59,023 bases of DNA from an alpha proteobacterium HIMB59 (GTDB taxonomy: Bacteria; Pseudomonadota; Alphaproteobacteria; HIMB59): contig SGZV01000006.1 of assembly GCA_004321805.1 (NCBI GenBank), positions 1-59,023 of the forward strand. Reading direction: 5' to 3'. Positions 18,754 to 28,006 of the stretch are shown here, piece after piece; within the stretch, counting starts at the first letter, position 1; each line of letters begins with the position of its first letter. The translations under genes and the position numbers were made by a program. The notes beneath the pieces were generated by a model. The model was not told the DNA's origin and ran no database searches. It saw nothing but the letters and a program-made list of their open reading frames with translations.

Positions 18754-19020
18754 ATGGCAAGAGTAACAGTAGAAGATTGTATTAAAAACGTAGATAGCTT
18801 ATTTGATCTAGTCTTATTAGCTTCTCACAGAGCTAAAGTGCTTAATGCAGGCAATGAAGCTCAAGTTCCATTAGATAATGATAAAAGCACAGTTATTGCA
18901 CTTAGAGAAATCGCAGATGAGAAGATTAGTGTTGATGACGTAAAAGAGGATATCATTAAAAGCTATCAATTAGTTCAGGAAAAAGAAGAAGAAAACGAAG
19001 ATCATCTTCTTGAAGATTAA
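18754..19020 (+). CDS. rpoZ: RNA polymerase omega subunit
   Basis: Small subunit assisting assembly of RNA polymerase beta-prime. The 88-residue protein starts MARVTVEDCIKNVDSLFDLV and has the conserved SHRAKVLNAG and TVIALREIADEKI segments. The next gene is the ppGpp synthetase/hydrolase, the same pairing as rpoZ-spoT in many proteobacteria; omega contributes to the ppGpp site on RNA polymerase. Confidence 0.96.
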   Translation: MARVTVEDCIKNVDSLFDLVLLASHRAKVLNAGNEAQVPLDNDKSTVIALREIADEKISVDDVKEDIIKSYQLVQEKEEENEDHLLED

Positions 19021-19049
19021 AAACTCATAATAGTTTATTATTTTAGCTG

Positions 19050-21191
19050 ATGTTTCATTCCAGCTATTTTAAAGATAGTTATAAAGACTTTAAGTCTGCG
19101 CTTGAGTCCTATGATAAAAATTTTAATGAAAATTTATTCATAAAAGCTATTGAGGTAGCTGAAACTTCTCACAAAGATCAATTTAGAGCTTCAGGAGATC
19201 CTTATATTATTCATCCTTTTGAAGTATGTAAGTCCCTTATTGATCTCAAACTTGATACTGAAACAGTAATAACAGGTCTACTTCATGATGTTATTGAGGA
19301 TACTACATATTCTTCTGATCAATTAACAAAAGAATTTGGTTCTTCAATTTCAAATTTAGTTGATGGTTTAACTAAAATTGATTTTTTAGAAGAAAAAAAA
19401 ATAACTAAATCAGAAAAAGAAGCAGAAAATTTTAGAAAACTTCTTATTTCAACCGCTAAAGATATTAGAGTTTTAATTATTAAACTCGCTGATAGATTAC
19501 ATAATATTAAAACCATCCATTTTTTTAAAGATGTTGAAAAAAGAAAAAGGGTTAGCAATGAAACTTTACTAATATATGCCCCATTAGCTGAGAGATTAGG
19601 TTTCGAAAATTGGAAATCTACTCTAGAAAATATCTCTTTTAAAAATTTGCATGCAGATATTTATAATAGAATTAATGATAAAATTAATAATACCTTTAAA
19701 GACTTAGAGGACTCTTTTAAAGAGCTAGAGTCAATTATTGATGATCACCTCTCAAAAGAAGAAATTAAAACCAATATTCTTTATAGAAAAAAAAATCCTT
19801 ATTCTATTTGGAAAAAAATAAATAAAAAAAATACTGATTTAAATTCAATATCTGACATTGCTGCGGTAAGAATCGTAACCAAATCAACAAGAGATTGTTA
19901 TAAAGTCTTAGGTATAATTCATAGGAATTTTTCAGCTAAAGTTGGAAGGACTAAAGATTATATTTCTAATCCAAAGCCAAACGGATATAGATCTATCCAT
20001 ACAGATGTTATTTTTAATAATAAAATTTTTGAAATTCAAATTCGTTCTCGTGCAATGAATATGATTGCAGAAAATGGAATTGCAGCTCATTGGAGATACA
20101 AATACTTGAATAAAGATGAAGAAAATCAAAACATGTACGCTTGGCTAAGGGATGCGGTAAATTATGTTGAGGAAAAAAATGAAAAACATCTAATTGTTAA
20201 TAGAACCTCACAACAATTTTTTGATGAGCAAATATATGTTTTTTCTCCTAAAGGTGACTTATATACGTTACCTACAGACTCTACACCTGTAGATTTTGCA
20301 TATACTATTCATACGGATATTGGCGATAGGTGCTCTGGAGCAAAAGTTAATGGTAATGATGTGCCTTTAAGAACAAAGCTAATTAGCGGGGATCAGGTAG
20401 AAATTATTCTTGATGAAAAAACTTCAATTTCTCCCCTTTGGATTAGGTTTGTAAAAAAAGAAAAAGTAAAAGAAAAGATAAGACATTTTTTTCGATCAAA
20501 AAGAAGGAGAGAGTTTGAAAAATTAGGTAAAGAAATTTTGAAATATATAGCCAAAACAAAAAATATCGAAATAACAGAAACAATGTATTCTCAGATACTT
20601 ATTCAAACAGATTTAAAATTTAAAAATAAACTTTTTGAAAGTATTGGAAGAGGGTTTTTGTCCAAAAAGGATCTAGATGCATTATTTAAAGAAATAGAAA
20701 GCAGTTTTGTTAAAAATATATTTAGTTCTAAAGACCATAATCAAAAAATTAATGTTACAAAATATGAAAATGGAATTGCTATAAATTTTGCTGCTTGCTG
20801 CTCTCCCATTAAAGGTGATGATATAATTTCTGTCATGTCATATGGTCGAGGTCTTGTAGTTCACAGCACAATGTGTGATAGTTTATCATATTATCATAAA
20901 AATAATTTCTATCGTTCGTATTGGGGGAAAAGTAGCTCACAGGATTATTTCAATTCACGAATAGAGATAGTAATTAAAAATCAACCTGGTGCACTTTTTA
21001 GTATAACTTCTATATTTGATAAACATAAAATTAATATAGAAAATATTAGAATAGCAGAGAGGAATAAAAAAAATTATACATTCATGATTGACATAAATAT
21101 TGATAGCTCTGATAAATTAAAATTTTTACTCGCTGAAATGAAGACATTAAGTCAAGTTGGCAAAGTAAAAAGACAGTCTTTAATTAACTAA
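19050..21191 (+). CDS. Bifunctional (p)ppGpp synthetase/hydrolase (RSH)
   Basis: RelA/SpoT homologue controlling the stringent response. Order of domains in 713 residues: HD hydrolase (about 25-190, with LLHDVIEDT at 77-85), synthetase (about 240-370), TGS (about 390-455), a helical region with a CC motif near 590, and C-terminal ACT (about 635-713). The synthetase has R300-T-K-D303, the RxKD form found in bifunctional enzymes, not the ExDD of synthetase-only RelA. Both activities therefore look intact. It overlaps pdxJ by one base (TAATG). Confidence 0.95.
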   Translation: MFHSSYFKDSYKDFKSALESYDKNFNENLFIKAIEVAETSHKDQFRASGDPYIIHPFEVCKSLIDLKLDTETVITGLLHDVIEDTTYSSDQLTKEFGSSISNLVDGLTKIDFLEEKKITKSEKEAENFRKLLISTAKDIRVLIIKLADRLHNIKTIHFFKDVEKRKRVSNETLLIYAPLAERLGFENWKSTLENISFKNLHADIYNRINDKINNTFKDLEDSFKELESIIDDHLSKEEIKTNILYRKKNPYSIWKKINKKNTDLNSISDIAAVRIVTKSTRDCYKVLGIIHRNFSAKVGRTKDYISNPKPNGYRSIHTDVIFNNKIFEIQIRSRAMNMIAENGIAAHWRYKYLNKDEENQNMYAWLRDAVNYVEEKNEKHLIVNRTSQQFFDEQIYVFSPKGDLYTLPTDSTPVDFAYTIHTDIGDRCSGAKVNGNDVPLRTKLISGDQVEIILDEKTSISPLWIRFVKKEKVKEKIRHFFRSKRRREFEKLGKEILKYIAKTKNIEITETMYSQILIQTDLKFKNKLFESIGRGFLSKKDLDALFKEIESSFVKNIFSSKDHNQKINVTKYENGIAINFAACCSPIKGDDIISVMSYGRGLVVHSTMCDSLSYYHKNNFYRSYWGKSSSQDYFNSRIEIVIKNQPGALFSITSIFDKHKINIENIRIAERNKKNYTFMIDINIDSSDKLKFLLAEMKTLSQVGKVKRQSLIN

Positions 21192-21895
21192 TGAAACTTG
21201 GAATTAACATAGACCATATAGCTACTTTACGAAATGCAAGAGGTTTAAATAATCCCAGCATTTTAAGGGCTTTGGAGGTTTGCCAAAAATCTAAAGTCGA
21301 TACCTTAACAGTTCATTTAAGAGAGGATAGAAGACATATAAATGACAAAGATGTAAGTCTTTTAAAAAAAAATTCTTTAATTCCAATTAACTTGGAGATG
21401 GCATTAACTGATGAAATGATATCTATAGCAAATAAAATTAAGCCTAAATTTATTTGTCTTGTTCCTGAAAAAAGAAATGAACTTACAACTGAAGGTGGTT
21501 TAAATTTAGAAAAAATTTCTCAAAAGAAATTAAATTTACTTTTATCTATATGTTCAAAGCATAACATACAATTAAGTGCTTTTATAAATCCAAAAATCAA
21601 GACAGTTGACCTAGCCAAAAAACTTGGTTTTTCTACAGTTGAGTTACATACAGGGTTTCTTGATAAGACAAAAATTAATCAAAAAGATGTTTTAAATATT
21701 AATAAAATAATTAAATATGCATATAATTTAAATTTAATTGTAAACATTGGCCATGGTTTAAATTTTAATAATATTAAACTTATCAAAAATAGAGATTTTG
21801 TTGATACGGTTCATGTGGGCCATTTCATAATTTCTGAGGCTATATTTACCTCTTTAAAAAGCACAATTTTGAAATTCAAAGGTTTAATTGATTAA
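21191..21895 (+). CDS. pdxJ: Pyridoxine 5-phosphate synthase PdxJ
   Basis: Makes pyridoxine 5-phosphate from 1-deoxyxylulose 5-phosphate and 3-amino-2-oxopropyl phosphate in the DXP-dependent vitamin B6 route. The N-terminal NIDHIATLRNARG and the VELHTG and NIGHGLN segments are PdxJ hallmarks; 234 residues is normal. It sits in the conserved order RSH-pdxJ-acpS-lepB and overlaps acpS by one base. Confidence 0.96.
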   Translation: MKLGINIDHIATLRNARGLNNPSILRALEVCQKSKVDTLTVHLREDRRHINDKDVSLLKKNSLIPINLEMALTDEMISIANKIKPKFICLVPEKRNELTTEGGLNLEKISQKKLNLLLSICSKHNIQLSAFINPKIKTVDLAKKLGFSTVELHTGFLDKTKINQKDVLNINKIIKYAYNLNLIVNIGHGLNFNNIKLIKNRDFVDTVHVGHFIISEAIFTSLKSTILKFKGLID

Positions 21896-22263
21896 TGATT
21901 ATTGGTAATGGTATAGATTTTATTGAAATTGATAGAGTAAGATCAATTCATAACAAATTTAAAAAAAACTTTATTAATAAATATTTTCAAAATGATGAAA
22001 TTAAAAATTTTGAGTCGAGGGTTTTAGCTAACAACTTTGCTATTAAAGAAGCCTTCTCAAAATCATTAGGTCTTGGTTTTAGGAACCCTTGTTACCCTAA
22101 TAATATCTCAGTTAGTAGGGATAATTTAGGAAAGCCTCTCATCACCCCCAGTTTAGAATTAAAAAATTATATGATAGAAAAATATGGAAACTTTGCTATT
22201 CATGTAAGTTTAAGTGATACAAAAAAATACTCAATTGCATCGGTGATACTTGAAAAAATTTAA
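21895..22263 (+). CDS. acpS: Holo-[acyl-carrier-protein] synthase
   Basis: Transfers the phosphopantetheine arm from CoA to ACP. IGNGIDFIEIDRV at the start carries the metal-binding aspartate, and FAIKEAFSKSLG carries the catalytic glutamate/lysine signature. The 122 residues fit the family. The 3-prime end overlaps lepB by 14 bases. Confidence 0.95.
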   Translation: MIIGNGIDFIEIDRVRSIHNKFKKNFINKYFQNDEIKNFESRVLANNFAIKEAFSKSLGLGFRNPCYPNNISVSRDNLGKPLITPSLELKNYMIEKYGNFAIHVSLSDTKKYSIASVILEKI

Positions 22264-22981
22264 AAATTCTTTTGTAAATAATATTAAGGCTCTTTTATGG
22301 GCTTTATTGATTGCAGGTGTTATCAGAACTTTTATTATCGAACCTTTTAAAATTCCCTCTGGATCTATGAAGCCAAATCTATTAGTTGGAGATTTTTTGT
22401 TTGTTTCAAAATGGGATTATGGCTACTCAAGATATTCTTTTCCTTTTGGTTTGGCTCCAATAAAAGACAAGTTATTTGAAAAATCTCCTAAAAGAGGGGA
22501 TATCATTGTTTTTAAACTTCCTGGTCAAGAAAATATCAATTATGTAAAAAGATTAATTGGCCTTCCTGGGGAGACTATAAAAGTAGAGAATGGTAAAGTC
22601 CTAATTAAATATAAGAATTCAAATAGCTTTAAACAAATAAATCAAAAAAATGACGGTATTTTTATTGATACCCAGTATCAAAAACAAATCCAACAACTTA
22701 TTGAAGATAATTATAAAATTTTAAATATTACCGATAATGGTCCATTAGATTTCACACCTGAGTATTTAATTCCTGATGATAAATATTTTTTTCTTGGAGA
22801 TAATAGAGATAACTCATCAGATAGTAGGGTAATGAGTGGTGTTGGATTCGTTCCGAAAGTAAATATTATTGGTAAAGTTTGGTTTATTTGGTTATCAATT
22901 GATACAGGATTTTCTTTGTCTAAATTTTGGACATTACCTTTACATATAAGATATGATAGGCTTTTCAGAGTAGTAAAATAA
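22250..22981 (+). CDS. lepB: Signal peptidase I
   Basis: Cleaves signal peptides at the outer face of the inner membrane. One N-terminal membrane helix (about 9-27) precedes the catalytic serine in IPSGSMKP; the general-base lysine is in YVKRLIGLPGE, and GDNRDNSSDSR is the conserved C-terminal box. At 243 residues it is complete. The start is a TTG inside acpS. Its order with rnc matches other proteobacteria. Confidence 0.95.
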   Translation: MKKFKNSFVNNIKALLWALLIAGVIRTFIIEPFKIPSGSMKPNLLVGDFLFVSKWDYGYSRYSFPFGLAPIKDKLFEKSPKRGDIIVFKLPGQENINYVKRLIGLPGETIKVENGKVLIKYKNSNSFKQINQKNDGIFIDTQYQKQIQQLIEDNYKILNITDNGPLDFTPEYLIPDDKYFFLGDNRDNSSDSRVMSGVGFVPKVNIIGKVWFIWLSIDTGFSLSKFWTLPLHIRYDRLFRVVK

Positions 22982-22984
22982 GCT

Positions 22985-23632
22985 TTGAACAAAAAAGATA
23001 TCCTTTCACAGATCACTAATATTAAAGGTTATGAAAAAAGCCTAAAACATGACAGCCTAGAAAAATCAAAAAAGAATAATAATAAACCGTTTCAAAAGTA
23101 CGAATTCCTTGGAGATAGAGTTTTAGGGTTAATAATCGCTGAATTTTTAGTAAATAAATTTCAAAAAAATAAACTTGATGAAATCTCACGTAGATTTATT
23201 CATCTTGTGAACACAAATACGTTATCAAAAATATTTAAAAGGTTCAAAATACATGAAATTTTTAAACATCAATTAGATCCAAAATCTAATAAAAATTCAG
23301 TTTATGCTGATGCTTTAGAGTCTTTAATTGGTTTTATATATGAAAATAAAGGGTTGGATTTCACTCGAGACATCGTTCTAAGCCTTTGGAAGGAAGAGTT
23401 AAATACCTTGCCCCAAAAAGATCCCAAAACATTTATTCAAGAATACAGTCAAAGAAAGAATAAAATAATACCTACTTACAAACTTATAAATGAGTCTGGA
23501 ACAAAACATAAACCAAAATTTGTTGTGTCATTAAAAATAGATAATTTTTATGTTGAGGGAGATGGCGTTTCCAAACAAAAAGCTGAAATTTCAGCTGCAA
23601 AAAAAATGATAAAAATAATATTTGAAAAATAA
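22985..23632 (+). CDS. rnc: Ribonuclease III
   Basis: Double-strand-specific endoribonuclease for rRNA and mRNA processing. The catalytic signature YEFLGDRVLG is near residue 38 and the second acidic helix YADALESLIGFIYENKG near 100; a dsRNA-binding domain occupies about 145-215. Start is TTG. In relatives era normally follows; here recO follows after two bases, so era is missing from its usual place. Confidence 0.95.
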   Translation: MNKKDILSQITNIKGYEKSLKHDSLEKSKKNNNKPFQKYEFLGDRVLGLIIAEFLVNKFQKNKLDEISRRFIHLVNTNTLSKIFKRFKIHEIFKHQLDPKSNKNSVYADALESLIGFIYENKGLDFTRDIVLSLWKEELNTLPQKDPKTFIQEYSQRKNKIIPTYKLINESGTKHKPKFVVSLKIDNFYVEGDGVSKQKAEISAAKKMIKIIFEK

Positions 23633-23634
23633 TT

Positions 23635-24267
23635 TTGAAAAATATTCCTGCTATAATTACAGACGTACAAAATTTCAAAGATAATCATTTACTAATTTCA
23701 ATTTTTTCAATTCAATATGGTAAAAAAAAGTTAGTTGTTTTTGGAGGCAAATCAAAAAAAAAAAATTCAAATTACGTAAAAGGTATGCTTAATGAAATTG
23801 AATTTAATGATGGCAATAATTGTCTCAATTCAAATAGCATACAAACCTTTAATTGGTTTCTTTATGACAAATATCGATTAAAGACTATTGACTATTCATG
23901 CTATCTTATAAGTAAGCTTTTATTTCTTCAAGATGATAGCTCTAGAGTAATAGAATATTATTCATCTTTAATTTCTAGAATGAACAAAAATCAAAACTAT
24001 TTATCAGAGTTAATGTTGTTGGAACTAGAAATTTTAAAAACATCAGGCTATCAACCAGACTTTAACGAAAGCGTTATATCCAAAATTTTTCGAAATCATA
24101 AAATTATGAACTTTAAAAATAATGAGCAGATAATTAAAAATCTAGACAATAATTTAGAGTTACAATTTCTTTTTTTCGATTTTTTAGGGAGAATTATATC
24201 AAGAGTATTGATTAATTTGCATATTCATTTACCTTTTTCTAGAAATGATACAGTTAAAAGGAATTGA
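23635..24267 (+). CDS. recO: DNA repair protein RecO, divergent
   Basis: RecO mediates RecA loading in the RecFOR pathway. The N-terminal OB-fold stretch (about 1-75, with a GGKSKKK basic patch) and the helical C-terminal part with LLELEILKTSGYQPD near 123-137 fit the family, and the position after rnc supports it. At 210 residues it is shorter than usual (about 240), and the zinc-binding cysteines typical of many RecO proteins are not visible. Start is TTG. Confidence 0.75.
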   Translation: MKNIPAIITDVQNFKDNHLLISIFSIQYGKKKLVVFGGKSKKKNSNYVKGMLNEIEFNDGNNCLNSNSIQTFNWFLYDKYRLKTIDYSCYLISKLLFLQDDSSRVIEYYSSLISRMNKNQNYLSELMLLELEILKTSGYQPDFNESVISKIFRNHKIMNFKNNEQIIKNLDNNLELQFLFFDFLGRIISRVLINLHIHLPFSRNDTVKRN

Positions 24268-24685
24268 AAAGATTTATATAGCTTCAGATCATGCTGGGTA
24301 TCCTTTAAAAGAGAGCATTATAAAAGACTATCTTATTAAAAAAAAAATTAACTTTTTCGATCTTGGAACTCAATCAGAAGATTCTGTTGATTATCCTAAA
24401 TTTGCAAAGAAATTATGTAAAAAAATCAATTCTTCTTCCATGGGAATATTGATCTGTGGGTCTGGAATAGGAGTAAATATTAGTGCTAATAGACATAAGC
24501 ATATCAGGGCTTCACTGTGTCACGATGTTGCTACAGCAAAAATCACTAGAAAACATAATGATTCCAATGTGATTTGTTTAAAAGGAAGACCTTTTGTAAA
24601 AAAAAATATCTTTGCTATGCTCGATGCCTATTTTAGTACAGAATTTGAAGAAGGACGACATAAAAGGAGAGTTAAACAATTATGA
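24245..24685 (+). CDS. rpiB: Ribose-5-phosphate isomerase B
   Basis: Interconverts ribose-5-phosphate and ribulose-5-phosphate in the non-oxidative pentose phosphate pathway. [12 protein letters not shown] at the N-terminus and [17 protein letters not shown] with the catalytic cysteine are diagnostic; 146 residues is standard. The ATG overlaps recO by 23 bases and the stop overlaps the glyA start by 4, so the two are coupled, as in many alphaproteobacteria. Confidence 0.96.
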   Translation: MIQLKGIEKIYIASDHAGYPLKESIIKDYLIKKKINFFDLGTQSEDSVDYPKFAKKLCKKINSSSMGILICGSGIGVNISANRHKHIRASLCHDVATAKITRKHNDSNVICLKGRPFVKKNIFAMLDAYFSTEFEEGRHKRRVKQL

Positions 24686-25956
24686 CACTTAATGCACAAT
24701 TTTTTTCGAGCAACTTAGAGCAGGCTGATAAAGATTTATTTGATAGTATTTCAAAAGAGCTTTCCAGACAACAAAATCAAATTGAACTTATAGCATCTGA
24801 AAATATTGTATCAAAAGCAGTATTAGAAGCTCAGGGATCAATAATGACTAATAAATATGCTGAGGGCTATAGTGCAAAAAGATACTATGGTGGATGTGAG
24901 TTTGTCGACATAGCTGAAAACTTAGCAATAGATAGATTAAAAAAACTATATGGATGCCAATATGCGAATGTACAGCCTCACTCAGGGGCTCAAGCTAATC
25001 AAGCAGTATTTCTAGCTTTAATCAAGCCAGGTGATACCATTCTTGGAATGTCTTTAGATGCTGGTGGTCACCTAACACATGGCTCGCGACCTAATCAATC
25101 AGGAAAATATTTTAATGCTATTCAATATGGAATAAATCCAGATACATCACTTATTGATTATGATGAAGTTGAAAAATTAGCTATTGAACATAAGCCTAGC
25201 ATGATCATTGCTGGTGGATCTGCTTACCCAAGAAATATTGATTTTAAAAAATTTAGAGACATAGCTGATAAAGTTGAAGCATACTTACTCGTAGATATGG
25301 CTCATTACTCAGGATTGGTAGCAGCTAAGGAATATCCAGACCCACTTCCGCATGCCCATGTTGTAACATCTACAACTCATAAAACTATAAGAGGTCCAAG
25401 GGGAGGTATGATTTTATCGAATGACATTGACCTTGGTAAAAAATTCAATAGTTCAGTTTTTCCTGGACTTCAGGGTGGCCCACTTATGCATGTTATTGCT
25501 GCAAAGGCAGTAGCATTTGGTGAGGCTCTGCAGCCAGAATTTAAACAGTATATACAGCAAGTAAAAAAGAATGCTTCAGTTTTAGGAGAGGTATTAATGT
25601 CAAACGGTATTGATATCGTCACAGGTGGCACAGACTCTCATATGGTTCTTGTAGACTTAAGATCAAAAAAAGTAACCGGCAAAGATGCTGAAGAAAGTCT
25701 CGAGAGAGCAGGTATGACTTGTAATAAAAATGGAGTAGCAAATGATCCGAACCCTCCAACTATTACATCAGGTATAAGACTAGGTTCTCCTGCTGCAACT
25801 ACTAGAGGATTTAAAGAAAAAGAATTCAAGTTCATCGGTGAAAAAATTTCAACATTAATTAATGCGCTGTCTTCCTCAAATTCAGATATTTCAATGACAG
25901 AAAGTTCTATTTTTAAAGAAGTAACTGATCTTTGTGCTAAATATCCTATTTATTAA
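24682..25956 (+). CDS. glyA: Serine hydroxymethyltransferase
   Basis: PLP enzyme that converts serine and THF to glycine and methylene-THF, the main entry to C1 metabolism. The PLP lysine is K234 in [23 protein letters not shown] and [15 protein letters not shown] are family signatures; 424 residues is normal. Upstream overlap with rpiB, downstream 3 bases to nrdR. Its folate link is relevant to the C1 cassette at 48.6-52.5 kb. Confidence 0.98.
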   Translation: MTLNAQFFSSNLEQADKDLFDSISKELSRQQNQIELIASENIVSKAVLEAQGSIMTNKYAEGYSAKRYYGGCEFVDIAENLAIDRLKKLYGCQYANVQPHSGAQANQAVFLALIKPGDTILGMSLDAGGHLTHGSRPNQSGKYFNAIQYGINPDTSLIDYDEVEKLAIEHKPSMIIAGGSAYPRNIDFKKFRDIADKVEAYLLVDMAHYSGLVAAKEYPDPLPHAHVVTSTTHKTIRGPRGGMILSNDIDLGKKFNSSVFPGLQGGPLMHVIAAKAVAFGEALQPEFKQYIQQVKKNASVLGEVLMSNGIDIVTGGTDSHMVLVDLRSKKVTGKDAEESLERAGMTCNKNGVANDPNPPTITSGIRLGSPAATTRGFKEKEFKFIGEKISTLINALSSSNSDISMTESSIFKEVTDLCAKYPIY

Positions 25957-25959
25957 TCT

Positions 25960-26418
25960 ATGAAATGTCCCTTTTGTGCTGATAAAAACAAAGAGACATC
26001 TGTTTTAGACTCAAGACCCTCTGAAAATGGAACGGTAATTAGAAGAAGAAGAATTTGTATTGAATGTAAGGGTAGGTTTACAACTCATGAAAGAATTCAG
26101 TTTAGGGAATTAGTTGTTGTAAAAAAAGATGGCGACAAAGTAAACTTTGATCGCGATAAAATAGCTAAGTCTGTTGAATTAGCCTTACGTAAAAGACCAG
26201 TCGATACGGACACTAAAGAAAAATTGATATCCAGGATAGTAAATGATATAGAGGGCATGGGTGAGAATGAAATTAGCTCTAACGTTGTAGGCGAGGCTGT
26301 GATGAGAGCTTTATTTACGATTGATAAAGTTGCATACGTTAGATTTGCATCAGTTTATCGTGATTTTAGAGAGACTAAAGATTTCGAACAATTTTTAGAT
26401 ACAATAGACAAAAAATAA
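25960..26418 (+). CDS. nrdR: Transcriptional repressor NrdR
   Basis: Represses ribonucleotide reductase genes in response to ATP/dATP. Zinc ribbon cysteines are at CPFC (residues 3-6) and CIEC, followed by an ATP-cone (about 49-139). The 152 residues fit the family. Its place between glyA and ribD is typical in alphaproteobacteria. Confidence 0.96.
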   Translation: MKCPFCADKNKETSVLDSRPSENGTVIRRRRICIECKGRFTTHERIQFRELVVVKKDGDKVNFDRDKIAKSVELALRKRPVDTDTKEKLISRIVNDIEGMGENEISSNVVGEAVMRALFTIDKVAYVRFASVYRDFRETKDFEQFLDTIDKK

Positions 26419-26420
26419 TT

Positions 26421-27425
26421 TTGTCAGCAAGCAACATTCATTCCAAATATATAAATTCTGTAAATAACCTCTCACTAAGAAATTTGGGGCTAACAGGAAA
26501 AAATCCTTCTGTAGCTTGTTTAGTTGTTGATTATTCAAAATCAATTAATGGTGAAGTATTAAGCTATGGATTGACCTCAATAAATGGATCGCCTCATGCT
26601 GAAATTAATGCTTTAAAAAAAGTTAATAAAAAACAAATTACTAATCAAACTTTTATGTATGTTAGCCTAGAACCTTGCTTCAAGTTAGAAAATTGCTGTG
26701 CTAAGAAAATAGCAAATAGTGGAATTAAAAAAGTTATTATATCCTCAAGAGACCCCAATCCATTAATTTATAATAAAGGTATAAATTTTTTAAAAAAAAA
26801 TAATATTAAAGTCTCTATTGCAAAATACGGTTTGAATCAATTTAGTAATATCAATAAATATTTTTTTAATTTTTATAAAAGAAAACAGCCATTTGTTACT
26901 TTAAAATTAGCTATTTCAAAAAATAATTTTTCAAAAGATCTCAAAAATAAAAATATTACATCTTTTGATACCCAATATTTTATGCATAAGTATAGACTTT
27001 ACCACGATGCTATAGCAATTGGTTATAATACTTATAAGGATGATAGTCCTCAGCTAACATGTAGATTAAATGGTGTAAATAAAAAGTTAACTAAATATAT
27101 ATTTTTTTCAAAATCAAAAAAAACTTTGAAAGGAAAATTTCAAGATTTCTATTCTTTAGAAAATATAAACAGATATTTTGATGAATTAGTTAAGGATAAT
27201 GTTAAAAGTGTTTTAATTGAAGGGGGCATTAAAACATTCTCTTTTTTTTTAAAAAGTAATTGTTTTGACCAAATATTGTTGTGCAAATCAAATAAAATAG
27301 TTAGAGGTTCTAAAAAAAGATATCAGATTAATAAAAATTTGATAAAAAGACGATGCAATCTTATATCATCTATGACTTATGGCGATGACGTATTAGAAAT
27401 TTATAATAATAAAAGATATGTTTAG
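26421..27425 (+). CDS. ribD: Bifunctional riboflavin deaminase/reductase RibD
   Basis: Second and third steps of riboflavin synthesis: pyrimidine deamination then ribosyl reduction. The deaminase domain (about 1-145) has zinc ligands in HAEINAL and PCFKLENCCAKKI; the spacing between the cysteine motifs is shorter than in E. coli. The reductase domain (about 150-334) contains YHDAIAIGYNTYKDDSPQL and LIEGGIKT. Start is TTG, two bases after the nrdR stop. It overlaps ribE by 8 bases. Confidence 0.92.
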   Translation: MSASNIHSKYINSVNNLSLRNLGLTGKNPSVACLVVDYSKSINGEVLSYGLTSINGSPHAEINALKKVNKKQITNQTFMYVSLEPCFKLENCCAKKIANSGIKKVIISSRDPNPLIYNKGINFLKKNNIKVSIAKYGLNQFSNINKYFFNFYKRKQPFVTLKLAISKNNFSKDLKNKNITSFDTQYFMHKYRLYHDAIAIGYNTYKDDSPQLTCRLNGVNKKLTKYIFFSKSKKTLKGKFQDFYSLENINRYFDELVKDNVKSVLIEGGIKTFSFFLKSNCFDQILLCKSNKIVRGSKKRYQINKNLIKRRCNLISSMTYGDDVLEIYNNKRYV

Positions 27426-28002
27426 CGGAATAATTCAGTCTCAGGGAAAAATTACATCAATTTCAAAATCTGATAAATTTCAATCTATCGAAATTCAATC
27501 AAATTTAAAAAAGTTTAAAATTGGCTCTTCTATATGTTGTTCTGGTATTTGTTTGACAGTTACAACAATTAATAAAAATAAATTTACAGCTGATGTATCT
27601 TTAGAAACCTTGAATAAAACAAATTCAAAAAATTGGAAAAAAGGCACAATATTAAATTTAGAAAAATCTTTAAGCATTGGAGACGAAGTATCAGGACATT
27701 TTGTTTTTGGTCATGTTGATAGCATAGGTATCTTAAAAGAATTAAAAATGGTAGGTAAAAGTTGGTTTATGAAAATAGAATTTCCAAAATATTTAAAAAA
27801 ATATATCTCACCGAAAGGTTCTATTTCTTTGAACGGAATATCTTTAACTATAAATGAGGTAAATTCAAAAAGTTTTAACTGTATGATCATTCCTCATACT
27901 TATAAAAATACCGATATTAAAACTTATAAAATCAATCAAATATTAAATCTTGAAGTTGATATGCTTGCAAGATACGCTCATTTTTCAAACAAAACTAAAT
28001 AA
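27418..28002 (+). CDS. ribE: Riboflavin synthase alpha subunit
   Basis: Dismutates two lumazines to riboflavin. Two tandem lumazine-binding domains are visible, each with a GxSxxxxGxCLTV-like strand: SICCSGICLTV in the first half and SISLNGISLTI in the second. MFSGIIQSQGKI is the usual N-terminus; 194 residues is normal. Part of ribD-ribE-ribBX-ribH. Confidence 0.96.
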   Translation: MFSGIIQSQGKITSISKSDKFQSIEIQSNLKKFKIGSSICCSGICLTVTTINKNKFTADVSLETLNKTNSKNWKKGTILNLEKSLSIGDEVSGHFVFGHVDSIGILKELKMVGKSWFMKIEFPKYLKKYISPKGSISLNGISLTINEVNSKSFNCMIIPHTYKNTDIKTYKINQILNLEVDMLARYAHFSNKTK

Positions 28003-28006
28003 TCAA

